From positions 1 through 17,947 of the forward strand of contig JBAZUC010000008.1 of the NCBI GenBank assembly GCA_041661585.1: DNA of 17,947 nucleotides, written 5' to 3'. How positions within the stretch are numbered: position 1 is the stretch's first letter; every line of letters begins with the position of its first letter. Source of the DNA: JAPLXD01 sp041661585 (GTDB taxonomy: Bacteria > Patescibacteriota > Minisyncoccia > Moranbacterales > UBA11712). The notes under the pieces are model-generated. The model had not been told where the DNA came from. It saw only the letters and a program-made list of their open reading frames with translations, and did not search any database. The translations under genes and the position numbers were made by a program. Below are positions 7,411-15,282 of this stretch, piece after piece.

Positions 7411-9270
7411 TTATTTTATTTTTGATCCTATGAATGGAATGCGAGACAATACTTTTTTTATAAAACTTGGCTGCGGTTGCGGTAGCATGGGCAGCGATTT
7501 TTCAGGCAAAGCCTCCACTTCGGCTGCGACGGGCGATTCTTCTGATTTTATTTCTGTCTGATTTTGTGCCGGCTCCTCCTTTTCTTCGCCGAGGAGTATT
7601 GCCCGATAAGCGTCCTTGTCCATTTCCTCGAGAATCATTTCCTGTATCACTCGCTTGCGTTTTTTCCATTGCTTCAATTCATCGATATTATTTGGATCCG
7701 GCTTGTCCTGAGCCACTAATTTATCATAGAGAAGCAGTGTTTGATTCAGTCTCGTTTGCTGATCCGGCGGCACAACCGGATCAACCGCCACGACGGCATC
7801 CACTTTTATTTCCTTATCCGATGATGTAAATTCCTTGAAACTTACATCATCTCCGACTACGCGATAAAGCTTATCTTCTTCAATAAATTCCTGATTCATT
7901 TCAATCAGAATGTTTGCCAGCCTAGTGAGTGTTTCCGAAAGATTTTGAGCGAATGAACTCAAACGCAGATTGCTTTGTCCGATGAGCATTGCCACTTTGC
8001 CAAGCGATTCAGTGGATGATTTCGGCACGCCTTGGACATATTCGGAAATGGCAAGCGTCTTTTCAATCTCATCATGAAGCATCCTTTCTTCGTTCACTCC
8101 CATAAGAGAAATGTCAGGCAATCGCTCCACCACCACATCATCCATCTTGCGAAGCTCCCATTTTGCGCCGGGAGCGAAAATAATATCGTTTTTTGAGATG
8201 CCGGAATCCTTGCGAATTTTAATGACCGGATCAAGCATCAAAATAACATCGTCCATGCGCTGATTTCGGAGATCGGCAATTTCCACAATAGTCGTCTCAA
8301 CCGGTTCGATATGCCCGATAGCCCACAGTTCCCAGTTCACCTCATGATCATAAAGATTCAGAAAAATACGGCCGTGATTTACTTCTTGATAGGGATTTTC
8401 GTCATTACGCATCAAAATTTCACGATTGCCAATCGTAACTAGTTTTCCTTCCTCGAAGTCATAGCATTCCCATACCTCAATCAGCTTTTCCCGTTCATAT
8501 TTTTCACTTGAAACTTTAATGACCGAATCACCTTGCGCGCCTGATCCAGCACTCTGAATTTGTCCCATCTTTTTTATATTGATGTCATAGCGCTCTTGTT
8601 TCCAATCCTCAATTTGCTTTGGCTGAAGTAAATTTATATTTTTATAAAGAGCATTCTCACCGCGAGCTTTTTCCTCACGCTCAATCTTTTCCTTTGATTT
8701 AAGAACGCGCCGGATGAGCCAAGGGCAATCTTCTTCCAAATCTTCAGTTTCGGGAGCGGGCAAAATGTCCCACAGATCGCAAATCGCAAGAAATGGATCG
8801 TCATGATCAACACTCTCGTCGGTAAGCCAAGTCACCATAGCGATGCCATTGCCGAAAGTTATCGCCGATTTCACCCACCGCGGAAGCTTTTTCTGAAGCT
8901 TCATAATGTCGAAATCATAATTGACAAGGTCATCCCAGGCCTGGATCGATTTCGAATCAACATCTTTTTTCTCGCGCGGAAGTATTCTGGTCTTGCGTTT
9001 CGCCGTTACCATGCGGGAGGCCACTGTCTCCACGATCTGAAATGCAATCGGCGGCATAAGGCGTGTCTGATAGGCATAGTTCACTTTTTCCTGGTAAGCG
9101 CGATACAACTTGTACATGCGAAGCCATTTTGCGCGATACGGGCGCAAATATGTTTCAGCCCGATTAAATCTCTTTTTCCATTTTTCAATGAGCGCCAATT
9201 CGTCGCTGGACGGAGAATATGTTTCATTGCCTGAAACTCCATCTTTTATTTGTTCATTTGATACCGCCAT
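7411..9270 (-). CDS. Phage portal protein
   Basis: This 619-residue protein has the shape of podovirus/siphovirus portals. A helical N-terminal wing (EKWKKRFNRAETYLRPYRAK, YKLYRAYQE) is followed by PPIAFQIVETVASRMV, the region with YDFDIMKLQKKLPRWVKSA and FGNGIAMVTWL, and strands such as GKLVTIGNREILMRNDENPY. The stem/crown part includes ADLRNQRMDDVILMLDPVIK and the helix LGKVAMLIGQSNLRLSSFAQ. The C-terminal 60 residues are acidic and low-complexity. Portals form the dodecameric DNA-entry ring at one capsid vertex and recruit the terminase. It is the first long gene after the structured leader at 9287-9565. Assignment is by overall pattern and the portal-scaffold-capsid order; the exact portal family is not resolved. 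Confidence 0.75.
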   Translation of the reverse strand: MAVSNEQIKDGVSGNETYSPSSDELALIEKWKKRFNRAETYLRPYRAKWLRMYKLYRAYQEKVNYAYQTRLMPPIAFQIVETVASRMVTAKRKTRILPREKKDVDSKSIQAWDDLVNYDFDIMKLQKKLPRWVKSAITFGNGIAMVTWLTDESVDHDDPFLAICDLWDILPAPETEDLEEDCPWLIRRVLKSKEKIEREEKARGENALYKNINLLQPKQIEDWKQERYDINIKKMGQIQSAGSGAQGDSVIKVSSEKYEREKLIEVWECYDFEEGKLVTIGNREILMRNDENPYQEVNHGRIFLNLYDHEVNWELWAIGHIEPVETTIVEIADLRNQRMDDVILMLDPVIKIRKDSGISKNDIIFAPGAKWELRKMDDVVVERLPDISLMGVNEERMLHDEIEKTLAISEYVQGVPKSSTESLGKVAMLIGQSNLRLSSFAQNLSETLTRLANILIEMNQEFIEEDKLYRVVGDDVSFKEFTSSDKEIKVDAVVAVDPVVPPDQQTRLNQTLLLYDKLVAQDKPDPNNIDELKQWKKRKRVIQEMILEEMDKDAYRAILLGEEKEEPAQNQTEIKSEESPVAAEVEALPEKSLPMLPQPQPSFIKKVLSRIPFIGSKIK

Positions 9271-9286
9271 AATAAAAATAAAATAA

Positions 9287-9310
9287 GCCGAACCCTTTTA
9301 AGAGCTCGGC
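9287..9310 (-). promoter_or_regulatory. Hairpin just before the portal start codon
   Basis: On the minus strand GCCGA (9310-9306) pairs with TCGGC (9291-9287), and a T-rich run leads directly into the portal ATG at 9270. There is no Shine-Dalgarno sequence. The hairpin may limit translation or act as a weak terminator. Confidence 0.4.
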
Positions 9311-9400
9311 CTAGTTATTTTCAAGTCGTGTACATATCGCATCAATGCAAGGCCAAAGCCATAAAAGGATACGGTACTTTTTCTTGGCGTCCGCTGACCA

Positions 9401-9489
9401 AACAAAAAAACGAGACTACCACTCCTTGTTATCAAAATGCGACCATTAAAAAGGTCATTGATAACAGAAGTCGTAGCCCCGTCTCGTTT
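9401..9489 (-). terminator. Large structured terminator/attenuator in the late-operon leader
   Basis: On the minus strand AAACGAGAC (9489-9481) pairs with GTCTCGTTT (9416-9408) and is followed by a T-tract (9410-9404). Inside, the arm continues with TAC/GTA, ACTTCT/AGGAGT (one G-T), GTTATCAA/TTGATAAC (9465-9458 and 9435-9428, each strand read in mRNA sense as the complement) and GACC/GGTC around an A/T loop. That makes about 30 pairs with small bulges. The stem plus T-run is a good intrinsic terminator for the promoter at 9538-9565. The portal gene lies beyond it, so passage would need antitermination or simple readthrough. Confidence 0.6.
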
Positions 9490-9490
9490 A

Positions 9491-9507
9491 GTCCGATAAT
9501 CTCGGAC
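9491..9507 (-). ncRNA. Leader hairpin GTCCGA/TCGGAC
   Basis: A six-pair stem with a five-base loop lies between the minus-strand promoter and the large terminator-like arm. Together they would form a transcript of about 130 nt that could exist as a separate small RNA or as an attenuated leader. Confidence 0.45.
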
Positions 9508-9537
9508 GCCGTCAGGCAAGTTGCTTTCTGTATTTTT

Positions 9538-9565
9538 ATTTTAACAAATCGGATAAATCTGTCAA
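9538..9565 (-). promoter_or_regulatory. Strong sigma70-type promoter for the virion operon leader
   Basis: On the minus strand there is a perfect TTGACA (9565-9560), a 16-base spacer, and TAAAAT (9543-9538) as the -10 box. Transcription would start near 9531 and run through the leader hairpins toward the portal gene. Confidence 0.6.
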
Positions 9566-9603
9566 TAGCATGAGTCTAATCATGGTCATTATTTAGAAAA
9601 CTC

Positions 9604-9861
9604 CTATTCAATAACCGGCAAATAAGTGCACCTACAATAACCTGCTTCATGATTGCAATCTTTGCATGGCAAAGGCCGTGTTTTTATCGCCTCTTCCACT
9701 GTGTATATTTTACCTTGCTGACTTTTGCAATTCTCGCAGGAGTTCGGAGCCGCCAAAATTTCGACTTTCGAAATGACATCTGATTGTCTATATTGCAAAA
9801 GATTGTTGATATTAGCAGTATTCAGATCATCGGATAAATTTTTGATTTGTTCTTCGTTCAT
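9604..9861 (-). CDS. Small Cys-rich zinc-ribbon-like protein, possibly a phage head-protein remnant
   Basis: This 85-residue protein, taken from ATG 9861 (a TTG at 9873 is less likely), has a helical N-terminus and a C-terminal metal site: SCENCKSQQGKIYTVEEA, then PLPCKDCNHEAGYCRCTYLP. Two CxxC pairs, a His and CxC resemble the C-terminal cysteine module seen on some phage head-morphogenesis (Mu F-like) proteins, which normally sit on much longer proteins next to the portal. Here it stands alone upstream of the portal promoter, so it may be a truncated minor head gene or an independent small zinc protein. Cysteine spacing is seen directly; the family link is tentative. Confidence 0.5.
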   Translation of the reverse strand: MNEEQIKNLSDDLNTANINNLLQYRQSDVISKVEILAAPNSCENCKSQQGKIYTVEEAIKTRPLPCKDCNHEAGYCRCTYLPVIE

Positions 9862-9951
9862 ATTAAAGCTCAAGATTTTTTATATAGAGTCCGTGATTTC
9901 ATTTTGAGTTACTGTCCATTTTTGACATCAAGGTTATCCAATGTGCAAAGC

Positions 9952-10938
9952 TTAATTTTTTAGATATTCATCAATGTTGGACTGGTGTTCTTCAAAGGTT
10001 TTCGCGCAATGGATTTGCCGATTGCTGTCGTGAAGATAATACAAACAATCCGTTTGGGCAGGATGCAAAACTGCTTCAATCGCCGCAAGACCTGGGTTGT
10101 CGATCGGATGAGGAGGTAGTCCTTTATTTTTATACGTATTATATGAAGAATTAATATTTTTTATATCTTCAGCTTTGATCGGCGCCCACCAGCCAGCATC
10201 AGTTTTTCCTCTGGCATATTGAACAGTCGCGTCTATTTCCAAATTCATTCCGTCATTAAGTCTGTTCCAAATTATTCCAGCAATGAGAGGCATATCGTCA
10301 TTCCCAGCCGCTTCCCTTTGAATGATTGACGCGAGCTTGATCCCCGTCGTCCAAACAATATTTTGCTCAGCAAACTGGCCAATATAAGGAGCGAATTTTT
10401 CATCAAAATTTCTTGTCATTCGCTCAGCGATTTTGAATCCGCCCTCATCAATTGGTATGAGATAAGTATCGGGGAAATATGTTCCTTCAATATAATCTAT
10501 TCTCATTTTGGTGTATTCCGTATTCCATTTATCAAGCTCTTCATTACTCCAGCCAAATGTAGCTGCCAGTTTTTCACCAATCTGTTCTTTTCTCCATCCT
10601 TCCGGGATTACCACCCATTTCATATCCGGACTGGCGGTTAATTTTTCCACAAGTTGCCAAACATTCAGATTTTTAGATACATTATACCCACCCGGCTGTA
10701 TCCCATTGTTATTTCGTCGAAGAGACAGCGCGATATTAAATGCAAGCTTACTTTTTATGAACCCTTGGCTTTTTAGTTTATCCAAAATTTGTGATTCATC
10801 TTGTTTTAACCCTACTGTAAAAACTTCATTTTTTTCCTGCACTTGGGGTGCAGCGAAAAATAAACGTTGCGCCACAAACAAGATCACAACAAAAATTATG
10901 CCCATTCCCAGAATTATACCGATTTTTTTCTTAGTCAT
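9952..10938 (-). CDS. mltG: Endolytic murein transglycosylase MltG (YceG-like)
   Basis: This 328-residue protein has one N-terminal membrane helix (about residues 6-28, IIFVVILFVAQRLFF). A LysM-like subdomain follows (GLKQDESQILDKLKSQGFI), then the catalytic MltG domain: VVIPEGWRKEQI, EGTYFPDTYLIP, the catalytic glutamate in LASIIQREA (about residue 209), IAGIIWNRL, IDATVQYA, YNTYKNKGLPPHPI, and the closing YYLHDSNRQIHCAKTFEEH. MltG cuts nascent glycan strands at the membrane and sets their length. The full motif order makes the call secure. It is a normal host envelope gene, so the phage module probably ends before it. A 90-base spacer separates it from the Cys-rich gene downstream. Confidence 0.92.
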   Translation of the reverse strand: MTKKKIGIILGMGIIFVVILFVAQRLFFAAPQVQEKNEVFTVGLKQDESQILDKLKSQGFIKSKLAFNIALSLRRNNNGIQPGGYNVSKNLNVWQLVEKLTASPDMKWVVIPEGWRKEQIGEKLAATFGWSNEELDKWNTEYTKMRIDYIEGTYFPDTYLIPIDEGGFKIAERMTRNFDEKFAPYIGQFAEQNIVWTTGIKLASIIQREAAGNDDMPLIAGIIWNRLNDGMNLEIDATVQYARGKTDAGWWAPIKAEDIKNINSSYNTYKNKGLPPHPIDNPGLAAIEAVLHPAQTDCLYYLHDSNRQIHCAKTFEEHQSNIDEYLKN

Positions 10939-11459
10939 ATATCAAGTTTCTCATAAATGACCGTTTCAGTCAAAGTGAATATAATGCTGTTTCTGACACT
11001 TGCGTGCAGTGGATAACTAAATGCTTGCAAAAAATTACTGTGATTTTATGGCTCTAATATGCCAAATATCTAATTGAAAGTATCCTTCCGGTAATTCCAT
11101 TTTTCTTACTTGACTTTACCTTTCAACTATCCTAACATCCGGACACTTCGGAGAAGTGGTGCCCATCGCCAAGCGGTTCAAAAAATTAACCAAAACTGCA
11201 CGGCGTCTTTACAGAAACTTTACCGGCATTATTTTATACTGAAGTCACTAATTCAAGATTTGCGCGTTTGATCCATACGGCTATTTGGATGCCAGCCTGC
11301 AACAGTCCGCGATTTGATCGAGCTCATCAAAATCCGGCAAGCAGGTTTAAAAATCAGAGCCGCTTCAAAACAAAGCGACTAAAAAATAAACTGATATTGG
11401 CGTCTGAATTTCTCGAATGGAAAAATGTGCAAGTCGCATAATTAATTAAAGTATTGCTT
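10939..11459. other. Gene-free stretch between mltG and the exported-protein pair
   Basis: No credible coding frame is seen in about 520 bases. It separates divergent genes, so promoters for mltG (minus) and the gene at 11460 (plus) should lie here, but I find no convincing pair of -35/-10 boxes. A small perfect hairpin CACTTC-GGA-GAAGTG is at 11144-11158. A 19-base stretch at 11160-11178 resembles the 5' part of a tRNA-Gln but has no matching rest of a tRNA. An ATTAATTAA tract lies at 11440-11448. Confidence 0.6.
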
Positions 11460-12221
11460 ATGAAAACACAATACACAAAAAAGAAGATCCTGAAGTTGGC
11501 GGGAGTCAGTGCTCTCACTCTAGTTTTGGGAATGGGTGTGACCAGTGCTTTCGCCTCCAACGAGAGCGGCCAAAGCATGCAGGATAAAATCCAATCATTA
11601 TTGGATAAATTGAAAACAGTGTCGCAACACGAGCAGGAATCCGGACAACTTATTGACACTCCACAAGGCAAAGTATTTGCAGGAGAATCCGCAAAGAAAA
11701 TGAAAAAGTTGCATGACGAAACGCAGGCGCAAATTGATGCCTTAGTTGCTAGACCGGAAAGCGAACGACAACAAGCTGTTTCTGAAATCAAGAAATTCGC
11801 GGACAAGCAGGACTTGGCTGTTAATTATAAAAATACCAGCAAATCATCCTACAATGCAGCTGTTTCAGCGGAAATTTACACTACAGATTTTGATCAATAC
11901 GAGGTGGACACGCGAAACAACAATATTATACAATTTGGACCTCGCCCGCTTAATATTGAGGAGAAGTCAAAAGAATTTGACACTACCCCTCGTTATTCAA
12001 AAGCAGAGCTAGAAACAATGGCTCGACAGTTTATTGCTAAAAATGCATCAGCTGTAAAACTGGAAGGCTTAACGCCCAAGATTGGCGACAAAGAAGGAGT
12101 GAACTATTTCTTCCGCTGGGAAGATACATCGCGAGAGATCGAGGATATGCATCCGTTTATCCAGGTCGGATTTTCTCGTGGAGGAAGCTTGCTAAGTTAC
12201 ACGAATTCCCTTGGACTTTAA
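11460..12221 (+). CDS. Exported protein with PepSY-like C-terminus
   Basis: The 253-residue protein is taken from ATG 11460; a TTG two codons earlier is possible but less likely. It has a classical signal peptide: basic MKTQYTKKKILK, hydrophobic LAGVSALTLVLGMGVTSA, and cleavage near AFA-SN. The next segment is a charged, helical region (residues 30-115) with MQDKIQSLLDKLKTV and KKMKKLHDETQAQIDALVA, a likely coiled coil. The last 80 residues (YSKAELETMARQFIAKNA, then NYFFRWED and FIQVGFSRGGSLLSYTNS) follow the PepSY/YpeB-type pattern of a helix, a YxFxW strand and a final strand with a G-x-L/V turn. PepSY modules are often extracytoplasmic inhibitors or regulators. It is followed 22 bases later by another exported protein, so the pair is probably co-transcribed. 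Confidence 0.7.
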   Translation: MKTQYTKKKILKLAGVSALTLVLGMGVTSAFASNESGQSMQDKIQSLLDKLKTVSQHEQESGQLIDTPQGKVFAGESAKKMKKLHDETQAQIDALVARPESERQQAVSEIKKFADKQDLAVNYKNTSKSSYNAAVSAEIYTTDFDQYEVDTRNNNIIQFGPRPLNIEEKSKEFDTTPRYSKAELETMARQFIAKNASAVKLEGLTPKIGDKEGVNYFFRWEDTSREIEDMHPFIQVGFSRGGSLLSYTNSLGL

Positions 12222-12243
12222 TTATTAATCTCAAAACAAAAAT

Positions 12244-12774
12244 ATGAGAATCTTAAAAACATCCAAGCGAGCAATGCTTTTCTCAATGATTGCAATGGTC
12301 ACATTGCTAGCTGGAGGCGTCAAATCGGCGCATGCACTCTCTGGAACCTACAATTACGCAAGTAGCGGTTCCTACTATACGGAATATGGTCCTTCTGGGT
12401 ACTGGCACACTACAACAAATGCGGGCTATTGCGGACATATCAGCGGAAGCTGTAGCCCAAACAGTATGAGGTGGACTTATAACAACGGCTGTTTTCCGAG
12501 CAACCAGGCTCAATGGAACAACATTGATTCGGCTCAAAATGGAACAGAAAAAGCCTTCGTTCCTGGCGTCGATGCAACAACCACCAGAGCTCCATACACC
12601 ATGACATATAATGGTGCCAGCACGCATACCTGGACGATAAATCAGAACGCATACTATGATGCTTGGATCTTGGTCGGAACCTATTACGACATCCGGAACA
12701 CTTGGCTTTCCGACGCGACTTGCGAAGGAAGCTCAACAAAAGTGGGATTCGATGAAATCCGTATTCTATATTAG
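12244..12774 (+). CDS. Exported golvesin/Xly CBD-like protein
   Basis: This 176-residue protein has a signal peptide (MRILKTSKRAMLFSMIAMV, then TLLAGGVKSAHA) cleaved near AHA-LS. The mature part is all-beta and rich in Tyr, Trp, Asn and Ser, with four cysteines that could form two disulfides. The C-terminal half (RAPYTMTYNGASTHTWTINQ, then DAWILVGTYYDI and VGFDEIRI) matches the pattern of golvesin/xanthan-lyase CBD-like domains: a PYTV-type strand, an NQ turn, a W-x-LGTF-type strand and a final D-x-(V/I)R-(F/I). Such domains bind carbohydrate or mediate surface contacts. It ends just before a bidirectional terminator and is cotranscribed with the PepSY-like gene. A surface or matrix role is inferred; no catalytic motif is seen. 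Confidence 0.65.
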   Translation: MRILKTSKRAMLFSMIAMVTLLAGGVKSAHALSGTYNYASSGSYYTEYGPSGYWHTTTNAGYCGHISGSCSPNSMRWTYNNGCFPSNQAQWNNIDSAQNGTEKAFVPGVDATTTRAPYTMTYNGASTHTWTINQNAYYDAWILVGTYYDIRNTWLSDATCEGSSTKVGFDEIRILY

Positions 12775-12797
12775 GATATTTTTCTTCAGTCCGGCAA

Positions 12798-12833
12798 AAA
12801 CAAAACGGGGATTAATCCCCCGTTTTGTTTTTT
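12798..12833. terminator. Bidirectional intrinsic terminator
   Basis: A 13-pair stem (12798-12810 with 12818-12830, core AAAACGGGG/CCCCGTTTT) has a seven-base loop. It is T-rich on the plus side and, as the complement of GCAAAAACAAAA, also on the minus side. It sits between convergent genes ending at 12774 and 12845. Confidence 0.9.
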
Positions 12834-12844
12834 GTTAAAAAGTT

Positions 12845-14239
12845 TTATTGATTCACAACTTCCCAGAATCCACCCTTGTCCGGTCCGATTCTTTTTATGA
12901 TTCCCTTATCTTTTAGAACTTTGATATTATACTCGACTGTTTTTTTCGAAAGCTTGCCCGTCTTCATCATCTCTTCCTTGGAGATGTTTCTATTTTTTTC
13001 AATCAAATCAACAATGATTTTCTGATTTTCCCTCAATTTTCCTACTCCCTTTTCTACCCCCCGTTCTACTCCCTTTTCTACCCCCTCTTTATATTTTTCC
13101 ATTCTTTGTTCAATGCTCATTTTCTGCAAGTCCGGTCTTTCAAAAGTAATGCTGAAGCGGACATCACTGACATCCAGCTTTGGATGAGGTAAAAAATATT
13201 CATCCATCATCTCGCTCATTCTCATAAGTCCTGATCCAATCTTCTCCACCAATTCCATTCTTTGCATCAGTCCGAACAACAAAGTATTTCTAGGAAAACT
13301 TTTCTTGTACAAATCTTCAACTTTTATGTTGCCAATCAAGCTCCCCGGATTATCAATTTCTATCCTGTCAGAAAAAATACTGATCTGGATATTTCCGATG
13401 GAAAAATAATCCCTGTGAGCTATCGCATTCAAGAGCGCTTCTCTCAAAGCTTCTGCGGGCAATTCCAAGACTTCTTTTCTCGGACCGCCACCCTTAATAA
13501 TATACTCCGTATTTAATTTTGACTGCAGATAATTGAAGGCTTCTTGGTAGTTCGCATACAAATCCGCGTCAAATTCTTTGCTGTCGATTACCTTTGTTTT
13601 TGATTTACCGAGAAACAAAGCGCAAGTGATCGTGGCGCTGCTGATAAACCGCGAGGCTTTGTTGCAGAACATCAGCACTCCTGCGTTTTTCAGTTTATTA
13701 TCTCCCAATAATTCCAAGTTTCGCAAAACCTCATCCCGGCTTAGTTTGGTCTCTATGCCTATTTTTTTCAAAAAATTCCCGTAAGCATCGTCATTGAAAT
13801 CTTTTGCCAAATCAAATTTTTTATTCAATTTTTCATCAAAACGAATCAATCCCTCATCCATAAAAAGATCCCTGATTTCGTCTCTTGAAAGCTGCTGACT
13901 GTTGGCGCCTTGGCGCATATAAAATTTTCCTCCGGTTGAATAGGGTTTCTTTTTGCCTTCTGGCACATCGATAATCACCACGCCTTCAAATTCGCTTATA
14001 TCAACCGAAAAAATCGGATCGAACTTTCTGACCAAGTCTTGAATTTCCGACTTCATCCGATTGTTCAAAGTGACCGGTTTTATTTTCCCGTTGTCAGTAA
14101 CACCAATCAAAACCTTGCCCCCATTGGCATTGGCCATGGCACAAATTTCACGAGCCAAATTGGAATTATAGCTTTCCTTGAATTCGAGGTTAAACCCCTC
14201 GCCTTCTTGGATCAAAAAATCAAGTTCTTTATTGTTCAT
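12845..14239 (-). CDS. AlbA_2-domain transcriptional regulator (COG2865 type)
   Basis: This 464-residue protein begins with an AlbA_2/Schlafen-type domain (about residues 10-115: GFNLEFKESY, REICAMANANGGKVLIGVTD, YMRQGANSQQ). A middle part follows, with a GHKL-ATPase-like C-terminal region (residues 260-345: LPAEALREALLNAIAHRDYF, DRIEIDNPGSL, GSGLMRMSEMM). It ends in a winged helix (residues 405-460: NISKEEMMKTGKLSKKTVEY, GIIKRIGPDKGGFWEV). Proteins of this layout are annotated as putative DNA-binding regulators and are common on mobile elements, where their targets are mostly unknown. A short EKGV-type tandem linker precedes the winged helix. It is on the same strand as the recombinase, 73 bases downstream of it. 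Confidence 0.8.
   Translation of the reverse strand: MNNKELDFLIQEGEGFNLEFKESYNSNLAREICAMANANGGKVLIGVTDNGKIKPVTLNNRMKSEIQDLVRKFDPIFSVDISEFEGVVIIDVPEGKKKPYSTGGKFYMRQGANSQQLSRDEIRDLFMDEGLIRFDEKLNKKFDLAKDFNDDAYGNFLKKIGIETKLSRDEVLRNLELLGDNKLKNAGVLMFCNKASRFISSATITCALFLGKSKTKVIDSKEFDADLYANYQEAFNYLQSKLNTEYIIKGGGPRKEVLELPAEALREALLNAIAHRDYFSIGNIQISIFSDRIEIDNPGSLIGNIKVEDLYKKSFPRNTLLFGLMQRMELVEKIGSGLMRMSEMMDEYFLPHPKLDVSDVRFSITFERPDLQKMSIEQRMEKYKEGVEKGVERGVEKGVGKLRENQKIIVDLIEKNRNISKEEMMKTGKLSKKTVEYNIKVLKDKGIIKRIGPDKGGFWEVVNQ
13042..13089. repeat. 24-bp tandem repeat inside the AlbA_2 gene
   Basis: Two copies of a 24-base unit (CTACTCCCTTTTCTACCCCC plus four bases) lie at 13042-13065 and 13066-13089, the second diverging at its end. 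They encode the (V)EKGVERGVEKGVG linker between the ATPase-like and winged-helix parts. Unit number could vary by slippage without breaking the frame. Confidence 0.75.
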
Positions 14240-14311
14240 AGAAATAAAAAATTTATCAAACTTCTTGTTTAATTATAACAAAAAATGTGCTCAATGACAA
14301 TCAGTTTTGCA

Positions 14312-15223
14312 TCATAACCATGAGACCGTATTCATGCCTTTCTTATGCGCCAATTTTGCTTCTTCCTCGCTCAATATGCCAAGGTAGTGCTTGCAGGTGG
14401 TCTGGATGTCGGAATGTCCCAACAGGGCCTGAATATGGCCCAAGCCCACGCCTTTTTTAAGCAGCATGGTCGCAAAACTGTGGCGGATTGTATGAGCCGA
14501 GAAAGTCTTATCCGGACCTGATTTTCTGCGATAATTTCTGAAATTTCTCTGAGCGTCATTTCTGTCCCACTGGTTCGTTTTATTCTCGGCGACAAAAATG
14601 AATTCGCCCTCATATCCCCTCCCGTCCAAATAATCGCGAATGCAGCCAAGCGTCGATTTCGTGAAGTATAGTTTCCGTTGTTTATCACCCTTTCCTATGA
14701 TTGAAGCCTCTCGTTTTCTCCATTTGATATCACGGACTTTCAAGTCCAACGCTTCGCTGATTCGGCATCCCGTAGATATGAGAACGGAGAGGAACGCTCT
14801 GAATCTGATATCTCGCATGCTGCGCTTTCCGACAGAATCAAAGAAATGCTTCAGCTCTTCTTCGGTCAGATATTCAACCGTCCTTTTCGGCACTTTCGGC
14901 CGCCGGATCATTTCCGCATCCATGACATCAAGGCGCAATTCACCCCTGCAAAATCTCATCAGATTTCTGATTACGGAAAAATTATGGGCTTTGGTAGTTT
15001 GTTTCAGTTCCCGTCTGTTGTATTCCTTTTTGAGAGCGATGATGTGATCCATGCTTATTTTGTCCACCTGCAAGTCGCCGATTATGTCTATCGTCCATTT
15101 TATTGATCTGCCATATTTATGGATGGAAGACTGACACATCTCCATCTCAATTTCGCAATAGTCCAAATACAATTTTCCGGCTTCGCTCATTGTTATCGTT
15201 TTTCGTTTGAAAAATATTGACAT
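14312..15223 (-). CDS. Tyrosine recombinase/integrase
   Basis: This is a 303-residue phage-type integrase, taken from ATG 15223. The frame is open to 15265, but that segment overlaps the T-tract of a terminator hairpin. The N-terminal SAM-like core-binding domain covers residues 10-110. The catalytic domain shows all key residues: Arg in STGCRISEAL (about 154), Lys in IGKGDKQRKLY, His-x-x-Arg in SAHTIRHSFAT (about 244-247), His in LLGHSDIQTT (about 270) and the nucleophile Tyr in CKHYLGIL (about 280). It cuts and rejoins DNA through a 3'-phosphotyrosine. Its neighbours (AlbA_2 regulator and DGR) suggest it mobilises an element or is the prophage integrase. No paired att repeats were identified in the window. 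Confidence 0.92.
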   Translation of the reverse strand: MSIFFKRKTITMSEAGKLYLDYCEIEMEMCQSSIHKYGRSIKWTIDIIGDLQVDKISMDHIIALKKEYNRRELKQTTKAHNFSVIRNLMRFCRGELRLDVMDAEMIRRPKVPKRTVEYLTEEELKHFFDSVGKRSMRDIRFRAFLSVLISTGCRISEALDLKVRDIKWRKREASIIGKGDKQRKLYFTKSTLGCIRDYLDGRGYEGEFIFVAENKTNQWDRNDAQRNFRNYRRKSGPDKTFSAHTIRHSFATMLLKKGVGLGHIQALLGHSDIQTTCKHYLGILSEEEAKLAHKKGMNTVSWL

Positions 15224-15250
15224 AAGAGTTTTTTTAATAATTATCGGTAA

Positions 15251-15282
15251 AAAGCAAAAAATCAACTCTTTTAGGTTGATTT
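15251..15282 (-). terminator. Intrinsic terminator upstream of the integrase
   Basis: On the minus strand an eight-pair stem AAATCAAC/GTTGATTT (15282-15275 with 15266-15259) with an eight-base loop is followed by TTTGCTTTTT. It would stop transcription coming from the RT side and insulate the integrase, or act as an attenuator for it. Confidence 0.7.

Noticed and set aside
9298..9519. A 73-codon minus-strand frame in the leader before the portal
   Set aside because: It needs a TTG start, covers the long hairpin arm, and its sequence is explained by RNA structure.
9401..9531. tmRNA or RNase P RNA
   Set aside because: No tRNA-like ends, tag frame or conserved P RNA core could be found.
11354..11806. 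A 150-codon minus-strand frame rich in Cys, Ser and Phe
   Set aside because: It overlaps the start of the exported PepSY-like gene and reads as its complement.
12307..12739. Minus-strand frames opposite the golvesin-like gene
   Set aside because: Shadow frames; the plus strand has a signal peptide, a matching family pattern and a proper terminator.
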